NCBI GenBank assembly: GCA_001969505.1
Contig: LSSK01001062.1
Coordinates: forward strand, 1 to 50,888
DNA length: 50,888 nt
Direction of reading: 5' to 3'
DNA from: Zancudomyces culisetae
Taxonomy: Eukaryota; Kickxellomycota; Harpellomycetes; Harpellales; Legeriomycetaceae
Part shown: positions 1 through 10,662 of the stretch, piece after piece
Numbering within the stretch: the stretch's first letter is position 1
Layout: the number at the start of each line of letters is the position of its first letter
Program-made: the position numbers and the translations under genes
The notes under the pieces: generated by a model
What the model saw: only the letters and a program-made list of their open reading frames with translations
The model's database searches: none
Told to the model about the DNA's origin: nothing

Positions 1-1087
1 AACCCTAAATGCTTTTTTTATATATCCATGTTGACTAATGACCTATTTATTATAGACCCAAAAACAAAGAATACGAGCCCTTTGGTTTTTCTCATTCCGC
101 ATATTCTACCAACATTTCCAGAGCCGAGGTAAAAATGAAATAAATAAACAAATAAGAACAACAAAGAAAATAAAAATTGATTATGACCCTCTACTTCCCC
201 CCCCCCCCTACCCTCCATCAACTACAAGCTTTTATATATACCTTTGCATAACTAATCATACGCTGGGCAAATCAATTATAGAAAAAAGTCGAGGGTTCAG
301 ACTCATTTTTGAGAATAAAGGTACGAAAATCTTGGTTTCATTTTAACTACTAAACCAGTATTGCGGCAATATCCGTTTCATGACATTCGATACATGAGGT
401 GGAAGAAAAAAGTACTCTAAAATAAAGTTGTTTTTTGTGGTTTTTACATTTAATTCATTTTAGAAAGCCTGGGATTTCGCCATCTCGCCTGCAAAAACCC
501 TGCCTATGCAAATGTTTATGGCATGGATGAGTGGATCTAATGTACAAATCTTTAGCATCTTTATTATATTTATGGTTATGAGCGCACCAATCAAAGGGCT
601 CATGTCGATTAACCAAGGTATTTATTTGATATAAACATTTACATTTTGCTTTGACGACCCTGCGGTCCGCGGGCATCCCTTTCTCCAGCGATATCTGGGA
701 TCAAACTCTCTTACTTTGATACTCATGTATAATTATTGCTGTAGCATTTCAGCCGCTTGAGGTTTCCAGAATCACAGGAAAAGCCGACGTAAACTTGTCC
801 TTGCAGAAACTAGTCTACATAGCATTGAACCTTTGTGGGTTGGCGTTTGGTGTATATCGAATGTCTATTATGGGTTTGCTTCCAACACATACTTCCGATT
901 GGATGTCTTTTGATGTCCCCAAAAAGGTATTTACTTTTGATTTCATATATATTTGTGTTCGGTTGGGGAAATGATCTGGCATGTGATGTGATGTGTGATG
1001 TGTAATATGTGATATGTGATGGATGATATTTAACATTTATTTTGTCAATACCACTACCAATAGTACCTCGAATACGGATTGAATTAA
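1..1087 (+). CDS. EMC4: ER membrane protein complex subunit 4 (EMC4), 5'-partial, spliced
   Basis: Subunit of the ER membrane complex, which inserts and stabilises transmembrane proteins. Visible exons: 56-128, 282-320, 464-617, 745-926, 1064-1087. All junctions keep phase (GTAAAA, GTACGA, GTATTT and GTATTT donors; TAG acceptors). The spliced product reads EPFGF near its start, then the family block [12 protein letters not shown], a first hydrophobic helix ending [16 protein letters not shown], then [19 protein letters not shown] and [11 protein letters not shown], as in EMC4. The last exon is only 8 codons (YLEYGLN then stop). The 5' end is missing: exon 56-128 is preceded by an acceptor (TTATAG at 50-55) and a likely branch site GACTAATGA near 33, so the start exon lies left of the window. 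No ORF above 60 codons marks it, because the exons are short. I am confident of the family and slightly less sure of exons 56-128 and 282-320. Confidence 0.85.
927..1063 (+). repeat. EMC4 last intron carrying imperfect GTGATGT repeats
   Basis: Between about 970 and 1027 the intron is built from imperfect copies of a 5-9 nt GTGAT / GTGATGT / GTGATAT unit. The donor is GTATTT at 927 and the acceptor CAATAG ends at 1063, with TTAAC at 1030 as a possible branch sequence. Confidence 0.5.
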
Positions 1088-2945
1088 TTATTCCTTTTTT
1101 TTCCTTTTTACCTTTTTGGATGTTTGTCGCAACTACCCTTTTTATTATTGTTATTATTATTTTTTGTATCTTGAATGTTCAACCTTCTACCACTTTTATG
1201 TCTAATTACTCTCTTTTTCATACATTTGTCATTTTTATTTCAGCTGTAAAGACGTGCTACAATATAAAATTTGGTCTCTGATGGCATTATTTCACTTTGA
1301 ACACCCGACCGAGCAATATTTATGCCAAATATACTGCCATATAGAAAGTATTTTGGTATCTCTGAGTGTATAGTGAATGTTAAAATTAAGGTTGGCATAT
1401 TTTTTTTACTTTGAGCTCAGCTGTTTCATTCCACTGTTTTTACCCACCCTTCTGACCTTACAAATTATTCGAATGTTGGTTACATTAAACATACTTCACC
1501 ATTTATTCGAGCAGCCACAAGCGAATGATCTCCGTGGCTCGCACTTTCAAGTTAATAGTGGTAAGCGCATTAAATATTGCTATGTAAATAAGCTTTATCT
1601 ATTTACGCCTATTTTTTTTTGTATTTGGCCACTAATACCTTCTCCTTCTCCTCGTCCTCCTTCCCAGTTACCAGCAAATTTTAGCTTCTCTTTTTTTAAA
1701 GCGCGTTTTATTGATGTTTTTCAAGTGTAGTTTGAAAAAAAAAAATTCCGGTAATAACAAAAAAAAATTATTTCGTTTTCGCGTAGGATGCCATAAAAAT
1801 GCGTTCACAAATTTCACGAGTTAGAAAAAAAGGATGATTGTTTTGTACAAAAGAAAATATTCGACAGGATTGTGATCAAAAAACAACACTTCTCCCGTTC
1901 CCTTCCCGTTCCCTCCAAAGATAAAATGCAATGCAAATTTCGCATTTATGGGGAGAAAAAATAAAAATAAAAATAAAACGAGTTCTGCAATCTTCACCAC
2001 CGCTCTAAAGTCAAAAAAGCAAAAAAGAAAAAGAAGAGATCTAGCTCAATTCTTGCTTTGTGCATCTTGTATACAATATTCGTACTAATATTTGGCTTGT
2101 CATCCTACCGTTTTTGGAACATACAAATACACAAGAAAGTATATTTAGATTGCAGCTTTGGATACAAAGTAAAATAGGATAGATAAGGCCAAGTTAAATG
2201 GTTAAAAACACCAACTTGCTATATCCAAGGGGGGTGATGCGAAAATTTGGGACTCATTAGCTAATTTGACAAAGTGGATTTGAATTTGTTACTTGAATTT
2301 TTTTCACACTTTTTCCCAAACAAGTCACGCTAAAAAAAATTTCTCTTCTCCCCCAATTTACCTGCATTTTTTGGTCTCCTCAGTCCCGTTTGGGTTTTGC
2401 GATTTGGAAGGAATCAAAAAAAATGGATTTAGTGATGTCAAAAATAAATAAATGGACGAATAAGATGGCTATCGTTAGTGAAATTTTTAAATCACCGGAG
2501 ACAGTTCCGCAAACAAATCTCACAAAATAAAATATAAAAGTAAATATAAACAGTGCTTAAGGAAAATGGAAGGGAAAGAGAAGAGCAAAGAATACATATA
2601 TCGTGTATGCACAGTCAGAACCGTAACAAACACTTTATTTACTAGTAAAATTACTACTATTATTTCTATTCTACATAACTTTTTTCTACTTTTTACATAC
2701 TTGTCTTCAATATTACAAATAACATATCTATACTAACACACTTCAAAAGTATAAATAGCATCAACTTGTTTGCGCACCTATTGCTCTACACAAAAGGAAT
2801 AGCATACGCTTTTATAGTATATAAAACTCGATCGGACAGGAAAAAAAAGGCTTAAACAACCGAGAAATAATTTGCAACTTTAATATACTAGAGTGCCGAT
2901 AAGAATAATAAAAAAACCTAGGAATACAAGTACAAGACGACAAGA
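1088..2945. other. Intergenic, EMC4 to GH16 gene
   Basis: No convincing gene on either strand. On the minus strand, an acceptor-like TAG near 1595 opens a 31-codon stretch that ends at TAA 1503-1505, preceded by a glycine/glutamate-rich stretch at about 1640-1690. This could be the 3' part of a small spliced gene, but I do not recognise it. TATA-like sequences at 2750-2757 (TATAAATA) and 2817-2824 (TATATAAA) lie upstream of the GH16 start and could serve as its promoter. Confidence 0.4.
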
Positions 2946-4170
2946 ATGTATATGTTGAACCGACTAACTTTGCTTCTTAATATAGCATTTTTCTTCTTTG
3001 GCGGCAGACGTAAGTTACATGAACCAATAAAGGAAACTCTTAATATATCATGTAGCTAAAAGTGAATACTGGGGTCATGGAACTATCTACTAATTAATTC
3101 GTGTTGTTGTCTTTTTGCCTTATTTGGTTAACCGACCTTCATGAATGTAATACTGTAAATTATATAGTGACATCAGCACCAATAAAACGACAGAATATTC
3201 CTTCACCAGACTCAATACCAAACGAAGTTCCAAACACAACACCAAATGCCGTGCAACAAGAGTACTTATCTGCTGAAAACTACACATGCCAAAGTGTGTT
3301 TTTGGATTTCACAAAGCCAGAAACTCTTAGCAAAGTTTCAGTAGATTGGTGTCCTCAGAATGCAGTTATCACTAGTGATGGGCTCAAAATGGAACTTAAT
3401 TCGAACTGTGGTACAACATTGGTGTATCCATACTCAATCAAGACGGGTAAGATCGAAGCGAGCATTAAAATGGCACCAGGGTCAGGAGCTGTTACTGCGC
3501 TTGTGGTAAGTGTTGGTATTGTTGCTGCTAGTAACACTATCAGTTTACAAGAACTCTCTTTTTTCCTTTTGTTTGTTAGCCATTCTCATTTCGTGTTATC
3601 TATTTCTGTCATCTTTCTTTTTTACATTTTCATTTCGATTTCCATTTTTATAGCTTGCAGGACCACCTCCATCAGATGAATTGGATATAGAATTTGTTGG
3701 AAAAGATGTAACATCTTTCCAGAGTATGTATTTCGTTAGAGCTCAGAGATATCAGCTTTCACCAATATTACATACCGCAACAGGCAGCTCGTCTAACGAC
3801 TTGTCGACCGTTTTTAATACATATTCCATGGAACTCTTGAGTAACGCCGTAAAGTAAGTCAATATACACATCAACATATCGGGTGTGTTACACACTATGA
3901 CATTTCCCTGGCTTTTTTTTTTACGCAAGTTCGTGTAAATATACAAATATACAAACGTATAAATATGTATACAATAGTTGGGGAGTTAACGGAAACATCG
4001 TTAGAACACTGGGTAAAATTAGCGATGACACATTTCCATACCAGGCAAACAAGCTTAGATTTGGTGTTTGGGATGGTACGAACACCAATGGCTGGGCTGG
4101 CACAATCGATTGGAGTAGTGGACCTAAAATTGGCTATATAAAATGGATCAAAATTACTCCATACTGTTAA
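2946..4170 (+). CDS. Secreted GH16 CRH-like chitin-glucan transglycosylase, 4 exons
   Basis: Exons 2946-3009, 3168-3505, 3654-3853 and 3978-4170 give 264 aa. The first three end at GTAAGT donors, all acceptors are TAG, and phases 1, 0 and 2 close exactly. Exon 1 encodes a hydrophobic signal peptide (MYMLNRLTLLLNIAFFFFGG). The catalytic GH16 motif is DELDIEFVG (CRH family: DEIDIEWVG), so the two Glu and middle Asp needed for retaining hydrolysis or transglycosylation are present. Downstream NWGVNGNIVRTL, WDGT and WAGTIDWSSGP match CRH landmarks. CRH enzymes cross-link chitin to beta-glucan in the wall. Unlike Crh1 or Utr2, the protein stops about 15 residues after the IDW motif: there is no Ser/Thr-rich tail, GPI signal or chitin-binding module, so it is probably released rather than anchored. 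ATG 2952 is an alternative in-frame start. It converges on the PP4c gene. Confidence 0.85.
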
Positions 4171-4666
4171 CTTTTTGACTCTTCTTTGTTAGTTAGCTAT
4201 CTTGGGCTTATCGTTAGACTTTTTCTTTTATGGTGGTATTTTTACTATATAAGTTATTGCTTAAATTAAAGTATTTATTAGATGAAAAAAACTAAAGCAA
4301 TTCATAATACATAAATCTTATAATCGTATACGCTCTGTCCTCAGTATCACCTCGAGACAAGCATAAATATATTGAATACAGCATAATGAACTTCTTGTCC
4401 CTAATGCTAAAAATGTCATGTAACAAATATTCCATTTCGGTGTGAACATTGTGACTAACATCCTATCCATATTACAGCTTGGTTTTTATAAAAAGATAAA
4501 CAGTGTGCATGTAGAATTATCTCATTTACATAACCAACCCGGCTTAAATGAGCAAAATGTTAAAACGTTTTATTATTTATCATTGGGAGGTTTTTTTTCT
4601 TTTTTTTTTCCCCCTTGGTATACTATGTGGCTTTATACCATTAATTGGTAATAATATACAAATCGG
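4171..4666. other. Convergent intergenic spacer
   Basis: The 3' flanks of the GH16 gene (plus) and the PP4c gene (minus). It is AT-rich with a T/C run near 4590-4615. The 69-codon ORF at 4442-4651 lies outside any recognisable context and I do not call it. Confidence 0.5.
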
Positions 4667-6209
4667 CTAAATAAAATAATCCGGAACAGGCATTTTCGTA
4701 GGTGCATATCTCCCAGAATAAGAAGCGGCTTCAAATATTTTGTAATCCTTGGCCAGATTCTCGTCAAACTCTAAAATTGCAGCAACATTTCCACACCTAA
4801 TCATCAAAGTCGTCCATATTGTTTAGTTCCACCACATCAAAAGCGTTAAAAAATCATATTTATACCTCTAGCCACTACAACCTTACCTATAGCAATAGTT
4901 TGGGGCAGACCAAACGGTTGCGCATGTGTCGTCAAACATCAACTTGTACCCTTCCATAACCAGCTGGTGTGCTCGCGCAATCATCTCAAGGTTGTTGGCA
5001 TGCAAAAACTATTTGAGTGAAGATGTTATTTAATCAGCCTATAAGTTTCAATTCCAGCAACACCAATACTTACCGCTTTTACCACATCACCACCAAATAG
5101 GTATCCGGCCCCTCTTGGACTCAGCCCCCATCCTTCGATTTCTATTTTTCCAGATGAAGATAGCAATAAAAAAAGAGTTAATGGTGCGAAAATAGAATAC
5201 AATCAGGATAATATCGTATCATTACCTTCAGGATCGGACCATAGCAAATCGCACATTCCTCCTTCATGTGGAACCTCTTGCTTTCTATCTATTGTTCTTA
5301 TTTGATCAATAGTGTTGATTGTAGGACTTAGTCCTCCATGAACACAAAACACTTTGTCGTCGATGATTGCTGCAAGGCTCAAATAGTCAAACACATCGCA
5401 GCAATACCTCCATACATTTGCTGACCCGTATTTCCTCATACACTCATCGTAAAACCCGTAAACCTGTGTTATTTGTCTGCTTTCGTGATTACCCCGAATT
5501 AGTGTTACCCGATCTGGGTATCTAACCTTAATTGCTAATAACAAGAGAAAAGTTTCCACACTATAGAATCCTCTATCAACGAAATCCCCTATTGAATATT
5601 ATCATCATATGATACCATATTACTACTTCTTTTTGTGGTGCGTACTAAATATAAAAGTACAAATTAGGATGCTATTCAATTCGTTTCTTTTCTGAATCTT
5701 CAGGATATATTGCATAAAAAAAGCACATCTACCTACCCATGAAGAGGTAATTTGTATCGGGACACTTTCCTCCAACTTGAAACAGCTCTCGGAGGTCGTA
5801 AAACTGTCCGTGAATATCACCGCATATCTATGGATTTGGTTTAAAATAATTTAGCGATTGTAGTTAGTTATCTTGTATTTTGAATAGTCCCCAGCTCCCC
5901 CCCCCCCTATGTGACCAGTTTAAATTTAATCCGAATCTTCCTCCCCTCAATTAATTACCGTTATTGGTGCATCTACTCTTTGGACATTGCTTTCTTCTAT
6001 AAAAATCTCTTTTGCTTTATTACATAGCTCCTTCACTTGTTCCTCTGGGATTATCTCGCATTTTTTCAGTTTTTCTATTTGTCTGTTAGTTAAATTCATT
6101 CACAATCTGATCAGAACCTTTGGTTTAGCTCCAACTAATGTGTCCAGCTGTAGTAAATGCACATTGGTTTATCATATTTATAAACTTACAAGTCCAAATC
6201 GCTGAGCAT
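4667..6209 (-). CDS. PPH3: Protein phosphatase 4 catalytic subunit (Pph3/PP4c), 7 exons
   Basis: PP2A-family Ser/Thr phosphatase; PP4 acts in DNA-damage checkpoint recovery (gamma-H2A, Rad53). Minus-strand exons: 6209-6190, 6082-5959, 5827-5737, 5588-5226, 5141-5074, 5008-4887, 4796-4667, giving 305 aa (PP4c is usually about 307). Donors are GTAAGT, GTAATT, GTAGGT, GTAATG, GTAAGT, GTAAGG and every junction is in phase. Metal-site motifs are intact: GDIHG (about 51-55), GDFVDRG (79-85), RGNHES, then AHQLVMEGY and [26 protein letters not shown] and [15 protein letters not shown] favour PP4 over PP2A or PP6. The start MLSDLD followed by QIEKLKKCE matches PP4 N-termini and needs the 20-nt first exon; without that splice, ATG 6099 would give a shorter leader. 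Oddity: the C-terminus is DYFI, not the family's DYFL, so the leucine normally carboxymethylated is replaced. Confidence 0.9.
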
Positions 6210-7022
6210 TTTCTCCGAGTATTTCTGTTTGTTCTTGCTTTTTGGCTTTCTTGATCAAGGTTTATATTTTCCTCTCGTGTTTACTGATTTCCGAGTTTGA
6301 GTTTGGTTGCTTTTATTGAGAACAATAAAATTGAAACTCTTTTAGTGCTAGAAAAGTCCGTCAACTGTTTGCAATTTATTTGCTATAAAATAACAGTGGC
6401 CTGTTTGCTAATTTGCACTGTTTATTTTTAGTTTTTACGAGTGGTTATTTAAATAAAACAGTCGCCAAACCAAGGCAAATCTTATTAGTGGACCCGTGAT
6501 GGAAACACAATCCGCTTAAACTCCTGTAATTTTTTTTCATGGCTTTTAAATACTTTAAATGCCAAGGAGTCATATCGTATGCCTACCAACCTTGGTCTAT
6601 AAGTTCAAAATTAGAAAAAGGCTACTGTATTTAATAAAAAAATGACATTGACTACATATCCTTTGTATGAATACTTCAATGAAATTCATAAAATAAAAAT
6701 ATGTCTATTCCTGAGCCCCTGTGAGGCGTATATGTATATTTAAAAAACTGTACAATCAATATTTAAATAGGATTTACAAAACTTTTATCGAAACTAGTAA
6801 TTACCATCTACTAGATACACCAGTGTGTTTTATTCTAGCCAAGGTGTTTTTGAAGAAATCAAGGTTATCTTTTCCTGCAGATTTCCAATAAATAAATTAT
6901 CTAGTCTTATCTGGTTTTATCTGATACTGTAAACTGCGATTCGTGTACAGCATGTATTCACAAGCAAACAAAAACAAGTATGCGAGACACTTGTAGAAAT
7001 ACATTAATATTATAAGCGAAGA
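6210..7022. other. PP4c upstream region
   Basis: Between the LOR-type gene (ending 7023, minus) and the PP4c start. It should hold the PP4c promoter and the LOR gene's 3' end. The first 70 bases upstream of the PP4c start are open in another frame on the minus strand, which I take as 5' leader. I see no other gene. Confidence 0.5.
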
Positions 7023-7625
7023 CTAGAAGATGGTTAACCCAAATATCAATGCCCTTTGGTCTACATCTATTTCTGACAAAGATTTTTTAAGACTACTACT
7101 CTTAAACTCCACCTGCTTCATGTTTAACCGGTGCTGTTTACTTAACACAGCAAGTGTTACATTGTTCTTGTCCACAACAAAATATTTGGACTTCTCTTCG
7201 GATTCTAGTGCTTGCGCAAATAATGTATAATTTGCCAAACGCAACTCTGTGGGTTTATTTATCTCGCTTTTAAATGTATTGATGTAACCTACGCTTTCTC
7301 TTTCCAAGGATCGGCTTACTACGATAGTATTTCCAGTTTCCCTGTAAAACTTTGATAATGTGAATAAATAGGTTCCATCTGCATCCAAGACCATTTTTCT
7401 CTTTAAAAATACATCATCGCCTGGGTAAAACGCGCAATCAAATGCAATCGTATTTAAAACATATCCTATGGTATCGCCAAACTCGTTTTTTAGTATATAG
7501 CTCGTAACCTTAGATCTGAAATGTTTGCCGACCTTGCATTTTGTAAAATGATTGATGCTTATTGTGTTGTGATTCAGCAGCTTTGCTATGAGACCTTGGT
7601 CAAGTATACTTTGTTGAAGAACCAT
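7023..7625 (-). CDS. LOR / tubby-C-like domain protein
   Basis: Single-exon ORF of 200 aa with a true ATG at 7625. The layout of short beta strands around YILKNEFGDTIGYV, KMVLDADGTYLFTLSKF and KYFVVDKNNVTLAVLSK resembles the LURP-one-related (LOR) fold, related to the tubby C-terminal domain and phospholipid scramblases, which often spans about 200 aa. The function of fungal members is mostly unknown; membrane-lipid binding is only an inference. There is no signal peptide or clear membrane span. The call rests on pattern resemblance, so the ORF is more certain than the family. Confidence 0.55.
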   Translation of the reverse strand: MVLQQSILDQGLIAKLLNHNTISINHFTKCKVGKHFRSKVTSYILKNEFGDTIGYVLNTIAFDCAFYPGDDVFLKRKMVLDADGTYLFTLSKFYRETGNTIVVSRSLERESVGYINTFKSEINKPTELRLANYTLFAQALESEEKSKYFVVDKNNVTLAVLSKQHRLNMKQVEFKSSSLKKSLSEIDVDQRALIFGLTIF

Positions 7626-8016
7626 TTATTTATATCTTTTCGTCGGTATTCTCTTTCTGTTCTGTGTGCTAAAATATTATTACAAGTAATATTCTCTTGT
7701 ACTGGTAAAATCTATATGCTATTATATACATTAAGCGCTCCGTTTTTCTACAGGCTTAGTTGGATTTCTTTTTTTTCTGCTTTACTTTGTATTTATTTAT
7801 CTCTAAAGTTATAATTTAAGATATATATTTTTAATTCCATTTTAGATGCTTTGATTTGAATGAATTGGGAGTAAATCAATGTAATCTAAAAACCATTGTT
7901 GGAATATATCGCTTTATTTATATCAATATACATCCGCATATGTATAATAATTAAGGTGTTCTTTAAATGCAGCTCTTTAAAGTATTCACATTTCGCTGCA
8001 TAAGATGCGTTTATGA
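7626..8016. other. Short spacer
   Basis: AT-rich; it holds the upstream region of the LOR-type gene and the 3' flank of the spliced gene ending at 8017. No coding signal of its own. The overlapping plus-strand ORF 7521-7814 is antisense to the LOR gene and is rejected. Confidence 0.4.
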
Positions 8017-8543
8017 TTAAACGAGCATATCAACAAAATTTCGATTAAAGGGTTCGTACGTATCACTCAATGAATGAAGAGCTAAGAGTTTTTGAGAAAA
8101 TTTGTGATCAGCTAACCAGGTATACACGCAACCTACGTAAAATCTGTCACCTGATGTTGTCGCTTTTAGATTCTCTTTCTTTGGAGTAAAAAAATCACAT
8201 TAGCATGTGTTCATATGCCTACAAGCGTGATTAAGTCTTTCAAGATTCTTGGAACTTTGTAGTTGAATTTTATGCAGTTATGTTTTTAGGTCTTAGTATA
8301 AATTATAATGTCAATAGGGGAAACCTATCTAAAGTTCACTAACTTACTGGTGTAGATATCCTATGATCAAAAATAATAACAATTATAAGGACTGCTAGTT
8401 TAGATGTTAATTAACTATGACATCAAGTCACTTATGTAAAAATTCTCCGAAGCGAATCTAATAGAATCGCTAAATATGCTGATAAGAGTATATGGCACAC
8501 ATTTATTTTGCATACCCCGGACCTTTATTAGCTTATTCAGAGA
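8017..8543 (-). CDS. Unidentified spliced gene with a 13-nt microexon (3' part)
   Basis: I do not recognise this protein. The last exon, 8178-8017, is open for 53 codons (contains RFYVGCVYTWLADHKFSQKL, ends VDMLV then TAA). It follows a TGCTAATG branch-like site near 8200. Upstream, a perfect GTAAGT donor at 8347-8342 and a CATAG acceptor bracket a 13-nt exon, 8360-8348. Further upstream, an open stretch from acceptor GTTTTTAG to about 8422 (8543-8422; contains VPYTLISIFSDSIRFASENF) would join the microexon in phase if the weak donor GTCATA at 8421 is used. The 5' end was not found. An ATG-initiated 39-codon ORF lies antisense (8070-8189 plus) and is probably a shadow. Frame is maintained across all three pieces, the main reason to believe them. 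Confidence 0.45.
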
Positions 8544-8698
8544 CTAAAAACGTTGTAATATATTCTCAAATATCACGACCATGGACTCTGTAACGCATCC
8601 TTTTGCATACTAGCAGTTGGCCATTTATTTACTTATTTATTCTAATTATGGAAGGAACATGGAATTTATAAGAAATAGAAACGAACTTAAAAATAGCT

Positions 8699-8779
8699 CT
8701 AGGCAACAATGAAGATGATACCAAATGAAATGGCAAACATGGAAGCCACGTAAAAGGTGTGTTTCTGGGCAAGTTTTTT
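8699..8779 (-). CDS. Terminal exon of a possible tail-anchored membrane protein
   Basis: A minus-strand open stretch ending at TAG 8701-8699 encodes KHTFYVASMFAISFGIIFIV, a charged flank followed by a clean membrane-spanning segment at the very C-terminus. Acceptors are available after 8780 (ATAAAG) or 8765 (CCCAG). A candidate upstream exon ending CTG|GTAAAT lies near 8843, but I could not extend the gene. I do not recognise the family; a small single-pass or tail-anchored protein is the reasonable reading. Confidence 0.3.
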   Translation of the reverse strand, partial: KKLAQKHTFYVASMFAISFGIIFIVA

Positions 8780-9936
8780 CTTTATGGCAGACAAGAATGC
8801 GTATATATATATACAAATATATAATGGAGTATGTTTGATTTACCAGCTTGTCGCACTGACCAAACTTCTAGGCTTCATGAACCTTCATACTATATTTCTT
8901 GACACAAATCCTCGAGTGCTTCTCAACTAACCATTTAATTTACTCCGTAGGCAAGAGTCCTCAAGGGAAAAATATATTTTCAAGCTTGTAGAGTAGTTAG
9001 ACAGCCAAACTAGTCACCTGAATCTATTTTGCAACACATGCACTATTTATTTGCAAATAAAAAATATCTAGCCATACTTATTCTCCCCAAAAATGAATAC
9101 ACATATTTCGAGGTACTTAAAGATCATGCTTTCAGCTGTAAAGTTTTCTTACTAAACCAGCTATTTTTTCCGTGGATTTATACTACATGTTTTTTGCATA
9201 AAAAAGTTACATAGTTGTAAAGGTACCATGAGCTTATAAGATAGTCTTGTACTAATTTTTTAGATACGAATTAAATGTCGAGCCTGGCACCAGACTTTGT
9301 TGTTCTGCGACAATAGGTATAGTTATAATAACAATAACAATAATATTATTATTACTCCTTTTATTTTTTCCCTTGTTCCTCTCCTTACTTCCCATTCTCA
9401 TTTTTCAATGATCATTCGTTTAATTTGTCGTCTATTCTAATATAAAATAAAAAAATACGCACAAAGATATCAAATGTCCCCTTAGCTACTCGAAAAAACA
9501 CCTACATTAGGAAAATAGGTTTGTGTCACGTCTACATATGAGAAAGACTCAAAAGCTCACTGCTTTTTCAAAAAATAAAATCTTTTTTTCAATATAGAAA
9601 AGCAAATATAAGTATAGTAAATGTGAAAAACTAGTAAAGGAGCAATGATAAATCTCACAAAGACAAACTTTTTAAATCCTAAAGAATTAAGCTCTTACAA
9701 AGACAATAAAATCTATATTAATTTGATAACCCCTCATCTATTATTGCCGTTAAATATTGTTTATTTCTTCTAGTAATAAACACTTTAACTATATCCACAC
9801 TTCTTCCTTGAACTCATAGACAAATGTGATACTTGCTGAGAGCCCCGAATCCAACCAAGTATTTTCTGAGCCTATACACATGGTTAATCCAAACTACTTG
9901 GACACTCTTCCCTTTTTTATGAACTTTTCATCTTAA
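8780..9936. other. Low-content region with uncertain exons
   Basis: Possible plus-strand last exon at 8951-8992 (ACTAACC branch-like site, CCGTAG acceptor, open to TAG), and a minus-strand open stretch near 9793-9868 behind a TATAG acceptor. Neither can be linked to a gene. An imperfect AATAAC/ATT tract lies at about 9323-9352. Confidence 0.25.
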
Positions 9937-10188
9937 TTACAAGTCAGTGTCGACTACTCTGTTGTCGAGTGTACTTGGGTTCTCCAGTTCAGGTACCATA
10001 AATTCAATAGGTTCACCTATCTTTTTTTACCAAGGTCTAGACAATAAGCCACAAAAAAACAGACCAAAATCAAGCCACTATACGAGCTATTAATATTCTT
10101 GATCCTATTTTTCACAAAGTTGTGCCACTAATGGTGATAAATTACGTACCACCATCAAGACCTCTCATAATTAAAATAGTCTTGGCAT
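9937..10188 (-). CDS. Unidentified protein, last two exons
   Basis: Two minus-strand exons join in phase: 10188-10150 (acceptor ATTAG, donor GTACGT; reads AKTILIMRGLDG) and 10016-9937 (acceptor GATAG; reads GEPIEFMVPELENPSTLDNR and ends VVDTDL then TAA). The intron is 133 nt. The peptide is acidic with protein-like composition, but I do not recognise it. A possible first exon starting ATGTGCGACACTG lies near 10287 with a GTGAGT donor, but the phase does not connect without another exon. Confidence 0.4.
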
Positions 10189-10662
10189 CTAATAGTGAAG
10201 AAGCATATTGTTACGGCTTGGTTGGAAGCTACTAGGCTGAAATAATTTTGTGGAACTTGATACTCACTAAAACTATTACAGTGTCGCACATTTGAAAGAG
10301 AAGAGGGGAAAGAGGTGTCTTTTGGAAGCTGCGAGAGAACGTTATATTAAGTCGATAAATATTTTTAGCGAGGTTCTATACCCTGAACAAACAATGGTAC
10401 CTTATCATTTTCGGTCTCTATCTGCTTTTATGTTATTATGCGAGCTAATTGCTAACATCGTGCTTAATTTTTGCTTTAGCATAAGCCATGGAACTGAGTT
10501 TACCAATCGGTGCGGTCATGATGCACTTACTACACAGCTCACCTATTGATAGCTAATTGAGTACTAACAGTTTTAGTAGAAAATCTGTTTACTTGTATAG
10601 AACATTGTTCCAATGTTGTGGTATGCAAAAAAAATGCATTTTTACAAGTGTTCACAGAATCA
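10189..10662. other. Spacer between two minus-strand genes
   Basis: 3' flank of the Rho GEF and presumed 5' part of the gene ending at 9937. The 85-codon plus-strand ORF 10292-10549 starts at a non-ATG codon and is not supported. Confidence 0.35.

Noticed and set aside
1-10. Telomere-like AACCCTAA at the window start
   Set aside because: Only one unit is present, and an EMC4 exon follows at position 56 with its 5' part missing, so the window starts inside a gene.
8070-8189. 39-codon plus-strand ORF (MNEELRVFEKICDQL...)
   Set aside because: Antisense to a longer minus-strand exon that splices in phase with upstream exons; I take it as a shadow.
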